64,000 bases of DNA, taken from Loktanella sp. Alg231-35. GTDB taxonomy: Bacteria > Pseudomonadota > Alphaproteobacteria > Rhodobacterales > Rhodobacteraceae. Shown one piece after another: positions 24,816-32,039 of the stretch; the first letter of the stretch is position 1, and every line of letters begins with the position of its first letter. A program made the position numbers and the translations under genes. A model generated the notes under the pieces. That model was not told the origin of the DNA, did no database searches, and saw only the letters and a program-made list of their open reading frames with translations. The stretch spans positions 248,018 to 312,017 of the forward strand of contig NZ_FREV01000002.1 of NCBI RefSeq assembly GCF_900143545.1. The letters are read 5' to 3'.

Positions 24816-24923
24816 CAATCCAATCTCCAAAACTAAGCCAACTTTGGCACAGTTTTAGGGGGCCAAGACAGTTCGTCAATCATGACAACAACGCAGCATC
24901 AAGCCGATTAGTGGGACCTGAAC

Positions 24924-25433
24924 CTAAGCCCGATACGGCTCAATCCGGTCTGCTGACAAGGCATAGCCGATGTCGCCAAGTTCTGTATAAAGCGATGATA
25001 CCCCGAACATGCCAATCACGTTGACCGCTTCAAAAAGCCCTTCGTTTTCGTAAGGCTCCGGTGTTGTCACGAAAACCAGTTGGTTGGCGGGCGGGGGGGG
25101 GACGTGGACGCAGGCGCCGACGTAAGGCACAAGGATGAAGGCGGTGACACCGGTGCCGGAATAATCGATGGGTACGACAAAACCGGGAAGGCGCACGATT
25201 TGTCCGTTCCAATCCGCGCGCACCCCGCTGGACGCAGGCTGCTGGCTGACAAGCGGGGCATCTTCATGGTCAATCAGACCCTGCAAAACGTTGGGGATCG
25301 CCGTTTCGTTCTCTGGCAGCAGGTCGTCCCAGTTCAGATCAACATAATCTTCTGCGCGCGCGCCACCGGGCACGATCCCCGCAGCTGCCATCCCCGCAAG
25401 AACCGCGCGTCGGTTGGGTGTGCGGGCTACCAT
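24924..25433 (-). CDS. DUF3299 periplasmic protein, second copy
   Basis: This 169-residue protein has a Tat-type signal (TPNRRAVLAGMAAAG, cleavage near ARA). The single DUF3299 domain carries the family core GFVVPIDYSGTGVTAFILVP, then VGACVHVPPPPANQLVFV with Cys and His. DUF3299 is of unknown biochemical function but recurs in zinc-regulated transport clusters such as the Vibrio zrg genes. Its start overlaps the stop of the neighbouring paralogue by seven bases. It is the last gene of the zur operon and abuts the IS element. Confidence 0.8.
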   Translation of the reverse strand: MVARTPNRRAVLAGMAAAGIVPGGARAEDYVDLNWDDLLPENETAIPNVLQGLIDHEDAPLVSQQPASSGVRADWNGQIVRLPGFVVPIDYSGTGVTAFILVPYVGACVHVPPPPANQLVFVTTPEPYENEGLFEAVNVIGMFGVSSLYTELGDIGYALSADRIEPYRA

Positions 25434-25951
25434 GTGAACAGCTCGATCTTGTCCGCTGCCAGCGCATAGCCGGTTTCGGCAATGTCAGTTGACTGAAGCT
25501 GTGTGGTCATTGTGCCTGTCACCCAAATGGCATTCCAAGGATCTTCGATCTGCCATGGCGGATCAACGGTTGTGTAGACCAGCTGATTTGGTGGGGGCGG
25601 TGGCGTGTGGATGCAGGCCCCGACATAGGGAACCAGAATAAAGGCCGAGGTGCCCGCCGACGAAAGATCAAGCGGCACAATATAGCCGGGCATGCGGATA
25701 TAGGCCCCGGCAAGCGCTTGGTTCAGCTTGGTGGCGTTGCTGTCATAGATGGGGTTCCAGATGTCGTTCAGCTCATCCATCTCGCCTTCGCCGATGATCT
25801 CTGAGTAGGGCACGCCGGGTGGGATCAGCATATCCCATGTGACACGCAGCGGGGCTTCGGCGGTTGCTGCGTGGGGAACGATTGCCGCAGCACCCGCAGC
25901 GCCAAGCAACATACGCCGGTTGATCAGGGTAGGGGGTTGGGAATGGGTCAT
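25427..25951 (-). CDS. DUF3299 periplasmic protein, first copy
   Basis: This 174-residue protein has an NRRMLLGAAGAAA twin-arginine signal. The DUF3299 core is GYIVPLDLSSAGTSAFILVP, then VGACIHTPPPPPNQLVY, closely parallel to the next gene. The Cys-x-His-x-Pro-rich motif is shared and could bind metal. The ATG overlaps the permease stop (TCATGA). A longer frame upstream lies inside the permease gene and is rejected. Tandem duplication within one operon suggests the two copies form a complex or bind different forms of the ligand. Confidence 0.8.
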   Translation of the reverse strand: MTHSQPPTLINRRMLLGAAGAAAIVPHAATAEAPLRVTWDMLIPPGVPYSEIIGEGEMDELNDIWNPIYDSNATKLNQALAGAYIRMPGYIVPLDLSSAGTSAFILVPYVGACIHTPPPPPNQLVYTTVDPPWQIEDPWNAIWVTGTMTTQLQSTDIAETGYALAADKIELFTW

Positions 25952-27198
25952 GACTTGACCATCATACCATCCGCCACAGACATGCGATAGGCACGCAAGG
26001 CCGGAACCATGCTCACAAATGCGCCAGCGCCGATGACCCCGCAAACGACAAAGACTTCGCGCAAGCTGGGTGCTGTGACAGGCAGCCAAAGGCCAAATGC
26101 GTCATCTACGATGGGTTGCGCAATAACCAATCCGGCATAGAGCAAGGCAATACCAATCAAGGCGCCAACGGCTGCCATCAACATGGCTTCAAACACGAGC
26201 ATGCCAAGGATTGTGCCGGGCCGCGCACCCATCGCCCGAAAGATCGCCATTTCGCGGCGGCGTTCGTTGAGGCTGGAAAAGATTGTGGCCATCATGCCTA
26301 TCAGCGCGGTGACAACCACCATCGCCGAGACCGCCAGTAGTGCGGTTTCGGCAATGCCGACGATCCCCCAAAGCTCTTGCAAGGCGACACCGGGAAGGAT
26401 CGCAAGCAGCGGCTCTTGCGGGTATTCGTTTATGGCGCGCTGCAGGGCAAAGGTCTGCAATGGGCTTTCGACGCCGACAAGGGCTGCCGTGATCGCTTTG
26501 GGGGTCAGGTCCATCTGCCGGATCTCATCCACAGGTGTGGACTGGCCGGGGATCTGAGCACCGCTTTGCCAATCGACATGGATCGCCTCAATCGCCCTTA
26601 AGCTGACGATCACTGTCCGGTCCACAGGCGTGCCTGTCTTTTCCAGAATACCGGACACGCGGAACGGCTGATCCTTGTGTTCTGTAAAGGATGCCAGCCC
26701 ATGGGCCACCACAATCGGGTCATCAACGCTATAGCCAAGCGTGGCCGCGACATCCGCGCCGATCACCGCGTCAAAAAGATCATCCATGATGGCCCCGTCA
26801 GAGACGGCCAGCGATCGGCCTTGCCGGTATTGGTAGTGTTCAAAAAATGCTGGCGTGGTGCCCATGACCCGGAACTGGCGATGGCTGTCGCCCAGTGAGA
26901 TAGGCACAATCCAGTCAACCTGTGGCCGTGCAGCGATGTCCTGATAGCTTTCCCAGGTGACGTTGTTTGTCGCATTGCCGATACGGAACACGGAATAAAG
27001 CAGCAGTTGCACCGAACCCGACCGTGCCCCGACAATCAAATCGGTCCCCGAAATCGTATCTGCGAAACTCGCCTTGGCCCCGGTGCGCACCTTTTCGACA
27101 CCAAGAAACAGCGCGACCGACAGGGCTATGGCAAGGATCGTCATCCCAACCGTCAATGCGCGCGCAAGAAGCGATGCAATGGCAAGGCGCAATGTCAT
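25948..27198 (-). CDS. FtsX/MacB-type ABC transporter permease
   Basis: The 416-residue protein has one N-terminal membrane helix (ALTVGMTILAIALSVALFL), a large periplasmic domain of about 220 residues, and three C-terminal helices. The FtsX motif (LNERRREMAIFRAMGARPGTI) is present between them. This architecture belongs to LolC/MacB mechanotransmission permeases rather than to ZnuB-type zinc channels. With its ATPase (four-base overlap) it may drive periplasmic metal handling rather than direct import. Confidence 0.85.
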   Translation of the reverse strand: MTLRLAIASLLARALTVGMTILAIALSVALFLGVEKVRTGAKASFADTISGTDLIVGARSGSVQLLLYSVFRIGNATNNVTWESYQDIAARPQVDWIVPISLGDSHRQFRVMGTTPAFFEHYQYRQGRSLAVSDGAIMDDLFDAVIGADVAATLGYSVDDPIVVAHGLASFTEHKDQPFRVSGILEKTGTPVDRTVIVSLRAIEAIHVDWQSGAQIPGQSTPVDEIRQMDLTPKAITAALVGVESPLQTFALQRAINEYPQEPLLAILPGVALQELWGIVGIAETALLAVSAMVVVTALIGMMATIFSSLNERRREMAIFRAMGARPGTILGMLVFEAMLMAAVGALIGIALLYAGLVIAQPIVDDAFGLWLPVTAPSLREVFVVCGVIGAGAFVSMVPALRAYRMSVADGMMVKS

Positions 27199-27890
27199 GC
27201 TGTTGCTCTTTCGATTTTGGCGATGTCTTCCATTCGGATCACCCGATCAAAGCGGTCGCCCAGCCTTGGATCATGGCTCACCATCAATAGTGATGTGTCA
27301 TGCGCGTCTGCTTGCGCAAACAGCAGGTCCAGAAAGGCCGCCTGACTGCTTGCATCAAGTGCCGACGTGGGTTCATCGGCGATAATCAGCGGCGGATGAC
27401 CGATCAAGGCACGCGCGACGGCGACACGCTGTTGCTGGCCCACGCTGAGTGCATTGGCTTTATGACGCCCGACCCCTTCGGGCAGGCCAAGTGCGGCGCA
27501 AAGTGCGTGGGCCTCTGACACTACATCCCCGATACGTTTGCGCCTTTGCGGTGCAAAGCGTAGGGGTAACAGAATGTTATCGGTGACAGTGCCGAAGGGC
27601 AGTAGGTTGAACTGCTGAAAGATCACCCCGATCTGTTCCGCCCGAAACCTGTCACGGGCGCCGCCTGACAGTTTGGTGATGTCAGTGTCGTTGATATGCA
27701 ATGCGCCGCAATCGGGCGAAACCGTTCCACAGATCAGTGACAAAAGCGTCGATTTACCTGACCCGCTTTCGCCCAACAATAGGACCGTTTCACCCTTGCC
27801 GACCGTAAGTTCCGGCACACTGAGCGCGAATGCAGCACGCCCCGGCCAGCAGTAGCGCACGTCATCAAGGGCAAGAACCGGTGTCGTCAA
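27195..27890 (-). CDS. ABC transporter ATPase, LolD/MacB type
   Basis: This 231-residue cytoplasmic ATPase has Walker A GESGSGKST near residue 39, the Q-loop FQQFNLLPFGTV, signature LSVGQQQRVAVARAL, Walker B LIIADEPTSALD and the H-loop VSHDPRL. These are the features of the LolD/MacB branch. The start is TTG only four bases after the upstream DUF2796 stop, so translation is probably coupled. It pairs with the FtsX-type permease. Confidence 0.88.
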   Translation of the reverse strand: MTTPVLALDDVRYCWPGRAAFALSVPELTVGKGETVLLLGESGSGKSTLLSLICGTVSPDCGALHINDTDITKLSGGARDRFRAEQIGVIFQQFNLLPFGTVTDNILLPLRFAPQRRKRIGDVVSEAHALCAALGLPEGVGRHKANALSVGQQQRVAVARALIGHPPLIIADEPTSALDASSQAAFLDLLFAQADAHDTSLLMVSHDPRLGDRFDRVIRMEDIAKIERATA

Positions 27891-27896
27891 TTGCGT

Positions 27897-28520
27897 TCAG
27901 CGCCCCAGATTCAGAACGGGCGCATCACGCGGGACTTCAAACGCCTGCGCACCGGATGCCGTGATCATTTGCACTTCAACCTCTTTCGCATTTGGGAAGG
28001 CATCAAAATAGGCAAAAGTGATGTCTGTCAAGGCATCGGGGTTGTCGCAGGTCAGCATGTATTCAGCGTGGAATTCGGTGTGGCCTGCCTCGTCAGCATG
28101 GTCATCGTCGTGGTCGTGGTCGTGGTCGTCGTGATCATGATCAACGTGGTCCTCGTCTACATGATCTTCGTCATGATCGTCATGATCGTCATGATCGTCA
28201 TGCATCTCTTCGCCTTCCAGCGCTGCTTGTGCAGCCGTCACCACACAGGCTGCGGCCTGTGGCATCACAAACAGATCAAGGGGCGCACCCAACGCCGTAA
28301 TTGCTGCGTCAATGGCGGCAAGATCAGCGTCACTTTCGGCGGCATATTCAAACCCGACAATGTCCGCTCCCGGCGCGTGAAGCTCAAGCGCGACGGTTGT
28401 CCCATCAATGGCCATATTCAATGCGCTAACGCCGTGCTCGTGGGCATCAAGTTGACGTGTGTCATCGGCAAATGCGGGCATAGCTGCGACCAGAGCGATA
28501 AGAGACAGTGTTTGTTTCAT
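27897..28520 (-). CDS. zrgA: DUF2796 (ZrgA-like) periplasmic zinc-binding protein with His/Asp tract
   Basis: The 207-residue protein has a Sec signal (cleavage at about PAFADD, residue 19). The DUF2796 start HEHGVSALNMAIDGTTV is followed by a central His/Asp-rich stretch of roughly 50 residues with about 14 His (DDHDDHDDHDEDHVDEDH and onward). The domain resumes with FHAEYMLTCDNPDALTDITFAYFDAFPNAKEVEVQ. Such tracts chelate zinc. Homologues are zinc-repressed in Vibrio cholerae, where zrgA is part of a zinc acquisition operon. Direct linkage to zur and a Zur-like box supports the same role. It is likely the periplasmic zinc collector. Confidence 0.85.
   Translation of the reverse strand: MKQTLSLIALVAAMPAFADDTRQLDAHEHGVSALNMAIDGTTVALELHAPGADIVGFEYAAESDADLAAIDAAITALGAPLDLFVMPQAAACVVTAAQAALEGEEMHDDHDDHDDHDEDHVDEDHVDHDHDDHDHDHDDDHADEAGHTEFHAEYMLTCDNPDALTDITFAYFDAFPNAKEVEVQMITASGAQAFEVPRDAPVLNLGR
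28096..28203. repeat. Short tandem repeats encoding the His/Asp tract of the DUF2796 gene
   Basis: The DNA is built from gtcgtg/gatcat-type triplets, including successive copies of the 9-base unit catgatcgt at about 28171-28200 and gtggtcgtg copies near 28108. In-frame loss or gain of units would change the number of His-Asp pairs without breaking the gene. Confidence 0.7.
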
Positions 28521-28551
28521 GTGGGTTCCAATTTGCTGAATGTAGAAGTGG

Positions 28552-28938
28552 TCAGGCCGCGCAGGTGCCGCACTGGCCGTGGATTTCGACGATGTGCCGG
28601 TCCGCCCGAAAGGCGCTTTGATCGGTCAATTTGGTGAGGGTAGGGAGCAGATCACTGCCATCATGTTCTTCGACCGAACCGCAGTCTTTGCAAATGGCAA
28701 GGACGGGCACGCTTTCGACATGGTTGCAGCGACACGGCACAAAGGCCTTGATCGATTCCAGACGATGCGCACGCCCCTGATCGGTCAAAGCCGAAAGGGT
28801 TCGATAGACGGTTGGTGGCGCGATGTCGGGTTCGCCGATCTGAAGCCGCTCAAGAATCTGATAGGCAGTCATCGGCCTGTCACAGGCGTTCAACACGCCC
28901 AAAACATCATGCTGCCGCGCCGCCGCCTGCTTTCTCAT
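28552..28938 (-). CDS. zur: Fur-family zinc uptake regulator Zur
   Basis: The 128-residue protein has an N-terminal winged helix (YQILERLQIGEPDIAPPTVYRTLSALTDQG, read in parts). The C-terminal metal and dimer domain contains HVESVPVLAICKDCGSVEEH and HGQCGTC. The two CxxC pairs form the structural zinc site. ATG 28938 has GAGG eight bases upstream; a GTG nine bases earlier is less likely. Zur represses zinc uptake genes when zinc is replete. It is first in the operon with the DUF2796, ABC and DUF3299 genes, 31 bases before the next start. Confidence 0.88.
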   Translation of the reverse strand: MRKQAAARQHDVLGVLNACDRPMTAYQILERLQIGEPDIAPPTVYRTLSALTDQGRAHRLESIKAFVPCRCNHVESVPVLAICKDCGSVEEHDGSDLLPTLTKLTDQSAFRADRHIVEIHGQCGTCAA

Positions 28939-28964
28939 GGCACTCACCTCACAGTTTGAAGTAA

Positions 28965-28982
28965 GTTATTTTATAAAGTAAC
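28965..28982. promoter_or_regulatory. Predicted Zur box
   Basis: GTTATTTTATAAAGTAAC is an 18-base palindrome with one mismatched pair, about 27 bases upstream of the zur start codon. It matches the AT-rich GTTAT...ATAAC form of alphaproteobacterial Zur sites. It implies autoregulation and zinc repression of the whole operon. Confidence 0.75.
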
Positions 28983-29126
28983 AAATGGCAATCAGCGGTA
29001 CCTTGGATCAGAACAGCCATTGGCGCCAAGGGCGCCACCGGTTGGTCTTGTCATCTTTGCCAATAGTCGCTGCATCGCAACAGTGATCCGCAACGTTCCA
29101 CAGATTTACTATGCCCCAATCGCGTT

Positions 29127-29399
29127 TCAGTTTTTGAGGAAGAACACCTGCTGCCCGTCTTCGGCGCGGGGTGCCACAGTAAGGTCGCCGCCGTCGTCGA
29201 TGAGCTGGCGAATGTATCCCCGCGCTTGTGCCGCCGTGCATTTGGTGAATGTCATCAACTCGTTGATCGTGGCCCCTTGGGATTGACGCAGTAGGATGGC
29301 GATCCGTTCCTTTTGTTGAAAGGGACTAAGACCTTTCCACGGGCGGTCTTGTGACGTTGACGCTTCTGCGGGCCAGCCATGGAGTTCGACTTTCGTCAT
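29127..29399 (-). CDS. Small protein with predicted winged-helix-like segment, DUF3489-like
   Basis: This 90-residue protein has a C-terminal two thirds (IAILLRQSQGATINELMTFTKCTAAQARGYIRQL then VFFLKN) that resembles the compact helix-turn-helix of DUF3489-type proteins found near mobile or rRNA loci. ATG 29399 is preceded by AGGGA; an upstream in-frame extension lacks family character. It stands alone between the zur operon and a long gene-free stretch. It could bind DNA, but no role can be claimed. Confidence 0.5.
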   Translation of the reverse strand: MTKVELHGWPAEASTSQDRPWKGLSPFQQKERIAILLRQSQGATINELMTFTKCTAAQARGYIRQLIDDGGDLTVAPRAEDGQQVFFLKN

Positions 29400-30056
29400 T
29401 CTTGTATTTCCCTTGGTATCAGTGTCACCCCTTGTGGGACATTGAGCGCAATTGCGGATCATGTGTCCCCGAGGTCTTTTGGTTGGTTGCAAGGGGCACT
29501 TTTACCGGGCCCCTTGAAGGTGCGCTTGTGCGCTTATGAGTTGAACGGCTTGTTCCATTGCAGTTGAAGGTCTGCTGCGACACCATCTGAAAGGGTGCCG
29601 CCGGAACTCAGAGCAGGGCGGGCTCGCGCCGGGAGGTTTCCGGCTTTGGATGTCGCGCGGACAATGCCGCTGCTCCGCCTGTGTGTATGATTCCTCACTT
29701 GATCACCTATGTTTTGTCTATCAACAGGAGAACAAAGCATGGCTGGGCGGGCCTGACTGAGGATCGGAACACGCGCGACTCGTTCAACGTGCATGATCTA
29801 GACGATGAAAATTTGTTATGAATTCTTCACAATTGGGTTTTTGTTTAGGCGATTAGGTGCGGGTAACAAGGATTCGTGCCACATTTTCGTGAACCAAGAT
29901 GAATGGAGTTAAGGGAAATCGCGCCGTTCGGCCTCTTCAATTGGTGTCATCCCAACCATACGAACAAAGGCAGCGGCGTTTCTGAAGTCACGGCGCCCGC
30001 AAGGGTTGCGTCACTGCCAGTAGCACTGACGCTCAACAGCATTCACTCCGCGATAT
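29400..30056. other. Long gene-free stretch, possibly with decayed genes
   Basis: No supported gene is seen in 657 bases. On the minus strand about 29902-29990 a short stretch reads RDFRNAAAFVRMVGMTPIE, which resembles the end of an AraC-type DNA-binding domain but has a stop just upstream. A very short frame after an AGGAG near 29727 encodes only a few residues. GC-rich tcgcgccgggaggttt segments near 29630 may form hairpins. Confidence 0.35.
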
Positions 30057-30974
30057 TTACAGATCGAGCACCTTCAACTTTGCCGCTTGCCTTTGCGCAA
30101 TCGCATCCACTTCCTCCCTTGTCGCCGCACTCAGCGCGCCACCGGGTTTGCGCACCGTGTCATGGGCGATGACCCCGCGTTGCGCCAGCGTGTATTTGCG
30201 GATCGCCAGCCCCAGACCCGGCTGCGCCTCGTACCGCACCATGGGCATATAGGCGTCAAAGATGTCGCGGGCATGCGCCAGATCACCCGCCTGTTGGGCG
30301 GCCACAACCTGCGCCATCATTTCAGGGTAGGCAAAGCCTGTCATGGCCCCATCGGCCCCGCGCAGCATTTCTTCCAGCAAGAACAAACCGCCATTGCCGC
30401 AAAGGATCGAAATCCTTCGCGCGCCCGCGTCAGAGGCCGCCCGCAGCGCGCTAATTTTGTCCAGTCCCGGCCAGTCCTCGTGTTTGAGCATCACGCAGGT
30501 CGGGCAATCCGCGACCACCTGCAGGATGACCGACGTCGGCACCACAACATTTGTCACCAGCGGAAAATCCTGTAACACAAACGGCGCATTGCCCAGCACC
30601 TCAGCGGTGTTGTGATAATAGCCGAGTATCTGGGTATCCGTTTTGAGACTGCCGGGCGGGGCCACCATGACGCCCGCCGCGCCAATATCCATCGCCGCAT
30701 CGCTAAGCGTCTTCATCGCGGCAAATCCCGGTGCTGACACGCCGACGACAATGGGAACAGAGCTGCGGGCGACGACGCGTTTGACCACATCGACAGATTC
30801 CTGCGCCGTCAGCTTGCCCGCTTCGCCCATCATCCCCAAAATGGTCAGCCCTGTTGCCCCTTGCGCGATATAGAAATCGACCATCCGGTCGATGCTGTCC
30901 CAATCAACCGCGCCATCGGGCAGAAAAGGTGTAACAGCGATGGTAAAGACACCGGCGGCGGTTTCATCAAGCAT
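30057..30974 (-). CDS. DapA/NAL-superfamily lyase or aldolase
   Basis: This 305-residue TIM-barrel protein is of the dihydrodipicolinate synthase family. The Schiff-base Lys is in CVMLKHEDWPGLDK, and the family opening is GVFTIAVTPFLPDG with LTILGMMGEAGKLT. The usual catalytic Tyr motif (YNxP) is replaced by LQDFPLVTN, so it is unlikely to be true DapA. ATG 30974 follows AAAGGAG; an in-frame extension lies inside the racemase gene. It is last in a hydantoinase operon, where it may cleave the keto acid or hydroxy acid derived from the pathway product. Confidence 0.8.
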   Translation of the reverse strand: MLDETAAGVFTIAVTPFLPDGAVDWDSIDRMVDFYIAQGATGLTILGMMGEAGKLTAQESVDVVKRVVARSSVPIVVGVSAPGFAAMKTLSDAAMDIGAAGVMVAPPGSLKTDTQILGYYHNTAEVLGNAPFVLQDFPLVTNVVVPTSVILQVVADCPTCVMLKHEDWPGLDKISALRAASDAGARRISILCGNGGLFLLEEMLRGADGAMTGFAYPEMMAQVVAAQQAGDLAHARDIFDAYMPMVRYEAQPGLGLAIRKYTLAQRGVIAHDTVRKPGGALSAATREEVDAIAQRQAAKLKVLDL

Positions 30975-31644
30975 GGGTGGCTCCTTTGTGGGATAGATGC
31001 AGGGCAATCTGGCCAAGGGCCATTGCAGCGGCAGCCTGACAGGGTTCGACAACAGGCAGGCCGGTTTCGGCCTCTAATGCGGCGCGGTAATGGGCCATGC
31101 CGGCACAGCCCATGATCAGGACATTCGCCCCATCATCGTCGCGCAGGCGTTTGCCGGTGGTGATCATCGCATCAAGGCTTTTGGCGGGATCAGCAAGGTC
31201 GGCGACGGTCAGACCCAGCGCGCGGTCCCCGGCAAGCCGGTCAAGCACACCCATCGCGCCAAAGCTGCGCAGATGGCGTGGGACGGACCCCGGCAGAATG
31301 GCAATCACACCAAAGCGCTGGCCAAGGGTAAGGGCGGTCATCACTGCGGCTTCCTGAATGCCAACGACGGGCAGGGGCGTTTGGTCGCGCAAGGCATGCA
31401 GTCCGGGATCGCCGAAACAGGCGATGACATAACCGGCGGCGTCCTGTTGCGCAGCGGCCAGTCGCAGCATTGGCCCGATGGTCAAATCGGCCTGTTTCTG
31501 GCTTTCGATGCCGGGTGGCCCCTCGGTCAAGGTCAGACAGCGGATCGGCGTGCCGAAAGCCCGCAAAGGCCCGAGGGCTGCGTCAATGCCATCCGTCACC
31601 CTTTGCGAGGCATTGGGGTTGATCACGATCAAAGACCTGCTCAT
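30967..31644 (-). CDS. Asp/Glu/hydantoin racemase family protein
   Basis: The 225-residue protein has the family start LIVINPNASQRVTDGI and two catalytic cysteines, in YVIACFGDPGLHALR and VLIMGCAGMAHY. These act as the acid/base pair in hydantoin racemase and in related decarboxylases and isomerases. Adjacent D-hydantoinase supports hydantoin or allantoin-like substrates. It overlaps the lyase gene by eight bases and the VOC gene by four. Confidence 0.83.
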   Translation of the reverse strand: MSRSLIVINPNASQRVTDGIDAALGPLRAFGTPIRCLTLTEGPPGIESQKQADLTIGPMLRLAAAQQDAAGYVIACFGDPGLHALRDQTPLPVVGIQEAAVMTALTLGQRFGVIAILPGSVPRHLRSFGAMGVLDRLAGDRALGLTVADLADPAKSLDAMITTGKRLRDDDGANVLIMGCAGMAHYRAALEAETGLPVVEPCQAAAAMALGQIALHLSHKGATHA

Positions 31645-32030
31645 GCGTGGTCTCGCGTCGCGGTCTGAATTTCGATCTGATAGCCTTCGGGATCATTGAA
31701 GACAAAGGCGCGGATGCCGATTTCGTCATTGATAAATAGGTCAGACAAGCCATCCACCGCCTGTTCTTGCGCATAGGCGTACCACGCGACCACATCAGGC
31801 ACTCTGATGCAAAGTTGCACCGGCTTTGTGGCCTGCCATTTGTTCATGCCCTTGGCCTCGTCCACCAGCCCCACATGCGCACCGGGGCAGATGCGGTAGA
31901 TTTTGCACCAGCCTTGATCAATGGCGAGCGGCAACCCCATGACGTCTTCGTAAAACCGCATCGCGCGTGGCAGATCACGGTAGTAGAAAAACGTGATGGC
32001 CAACATGTTTGGGGCGTCGGGGCGGGGCAT
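31641..32030 (-). CDS. VOC family protein, single-module glyoxalase-like
   Basis: The 129-residue protein matches the VOC fold: NMLAITFFYYRDLPRAMRFYEDVMGLPL at the front, and FVFNDPEGYQIEIQ at the end, with Glu as likely metal ligand. The usual first His is not obvious in the opening strand (ITFFYY), so the metal site may be altered. It lies between hydantoinase and racemase genes with tight spacing, suggesting a role in the same pathway. Substrate unknown. Confidence 0.75.
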   Translation of the reverse strand: MPRPDAPNMLAITFFYYRDLPRAMRFYEDVMGLPLAIDQGWCKIYRICPGAHVGLVDEAKGMNKWQATKPVQLCIRVPDVVAWYAYAQEQAVDGLSDLFINDEIGIRAFVFNDPEGYQIEIQTATRDHA

Positions 32031-32039
32031 GGCGATCCT

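Larger units (their letters stand above)
23698..24871 (-). mobile_element. IS3-family insertion sequence (two-frame OrfA/OrfB type)
   Basis: The element contains a helix-turn-helix OrfA and a DDE integrase-type OrfB in overlapping frames, the IS3 hallmark. The end upstream of orfA is probably near 24871, in the segment cacagttttagggggccaag. At the other end the orfB stop codon lies directly on DUF3604 sequence, and I cannot find a good copy of the terminal repeat there. That end may be deleted or strongly diverged. No target duplication could be identified. Confidence 0.8.

Noticed and set aside
27891..28637. A 248-codon plus-strand frame opposite the DUF2796 gene
   Set aside because: It is antisense to the His/Asp repeat gene; the repeated GTC/GTG codons give an artificial Val/Ile-rich run and the frame has no family character.
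29902..29990. Minus-strand segment resembling the end of an AraC DNA-binding domain (FRNAAAFVRMVGMTP)
   Set aside because: Too short, with a stop just upstream, and only a by-eye resemblance; mentioned under the gap but not called as a pseudogene.
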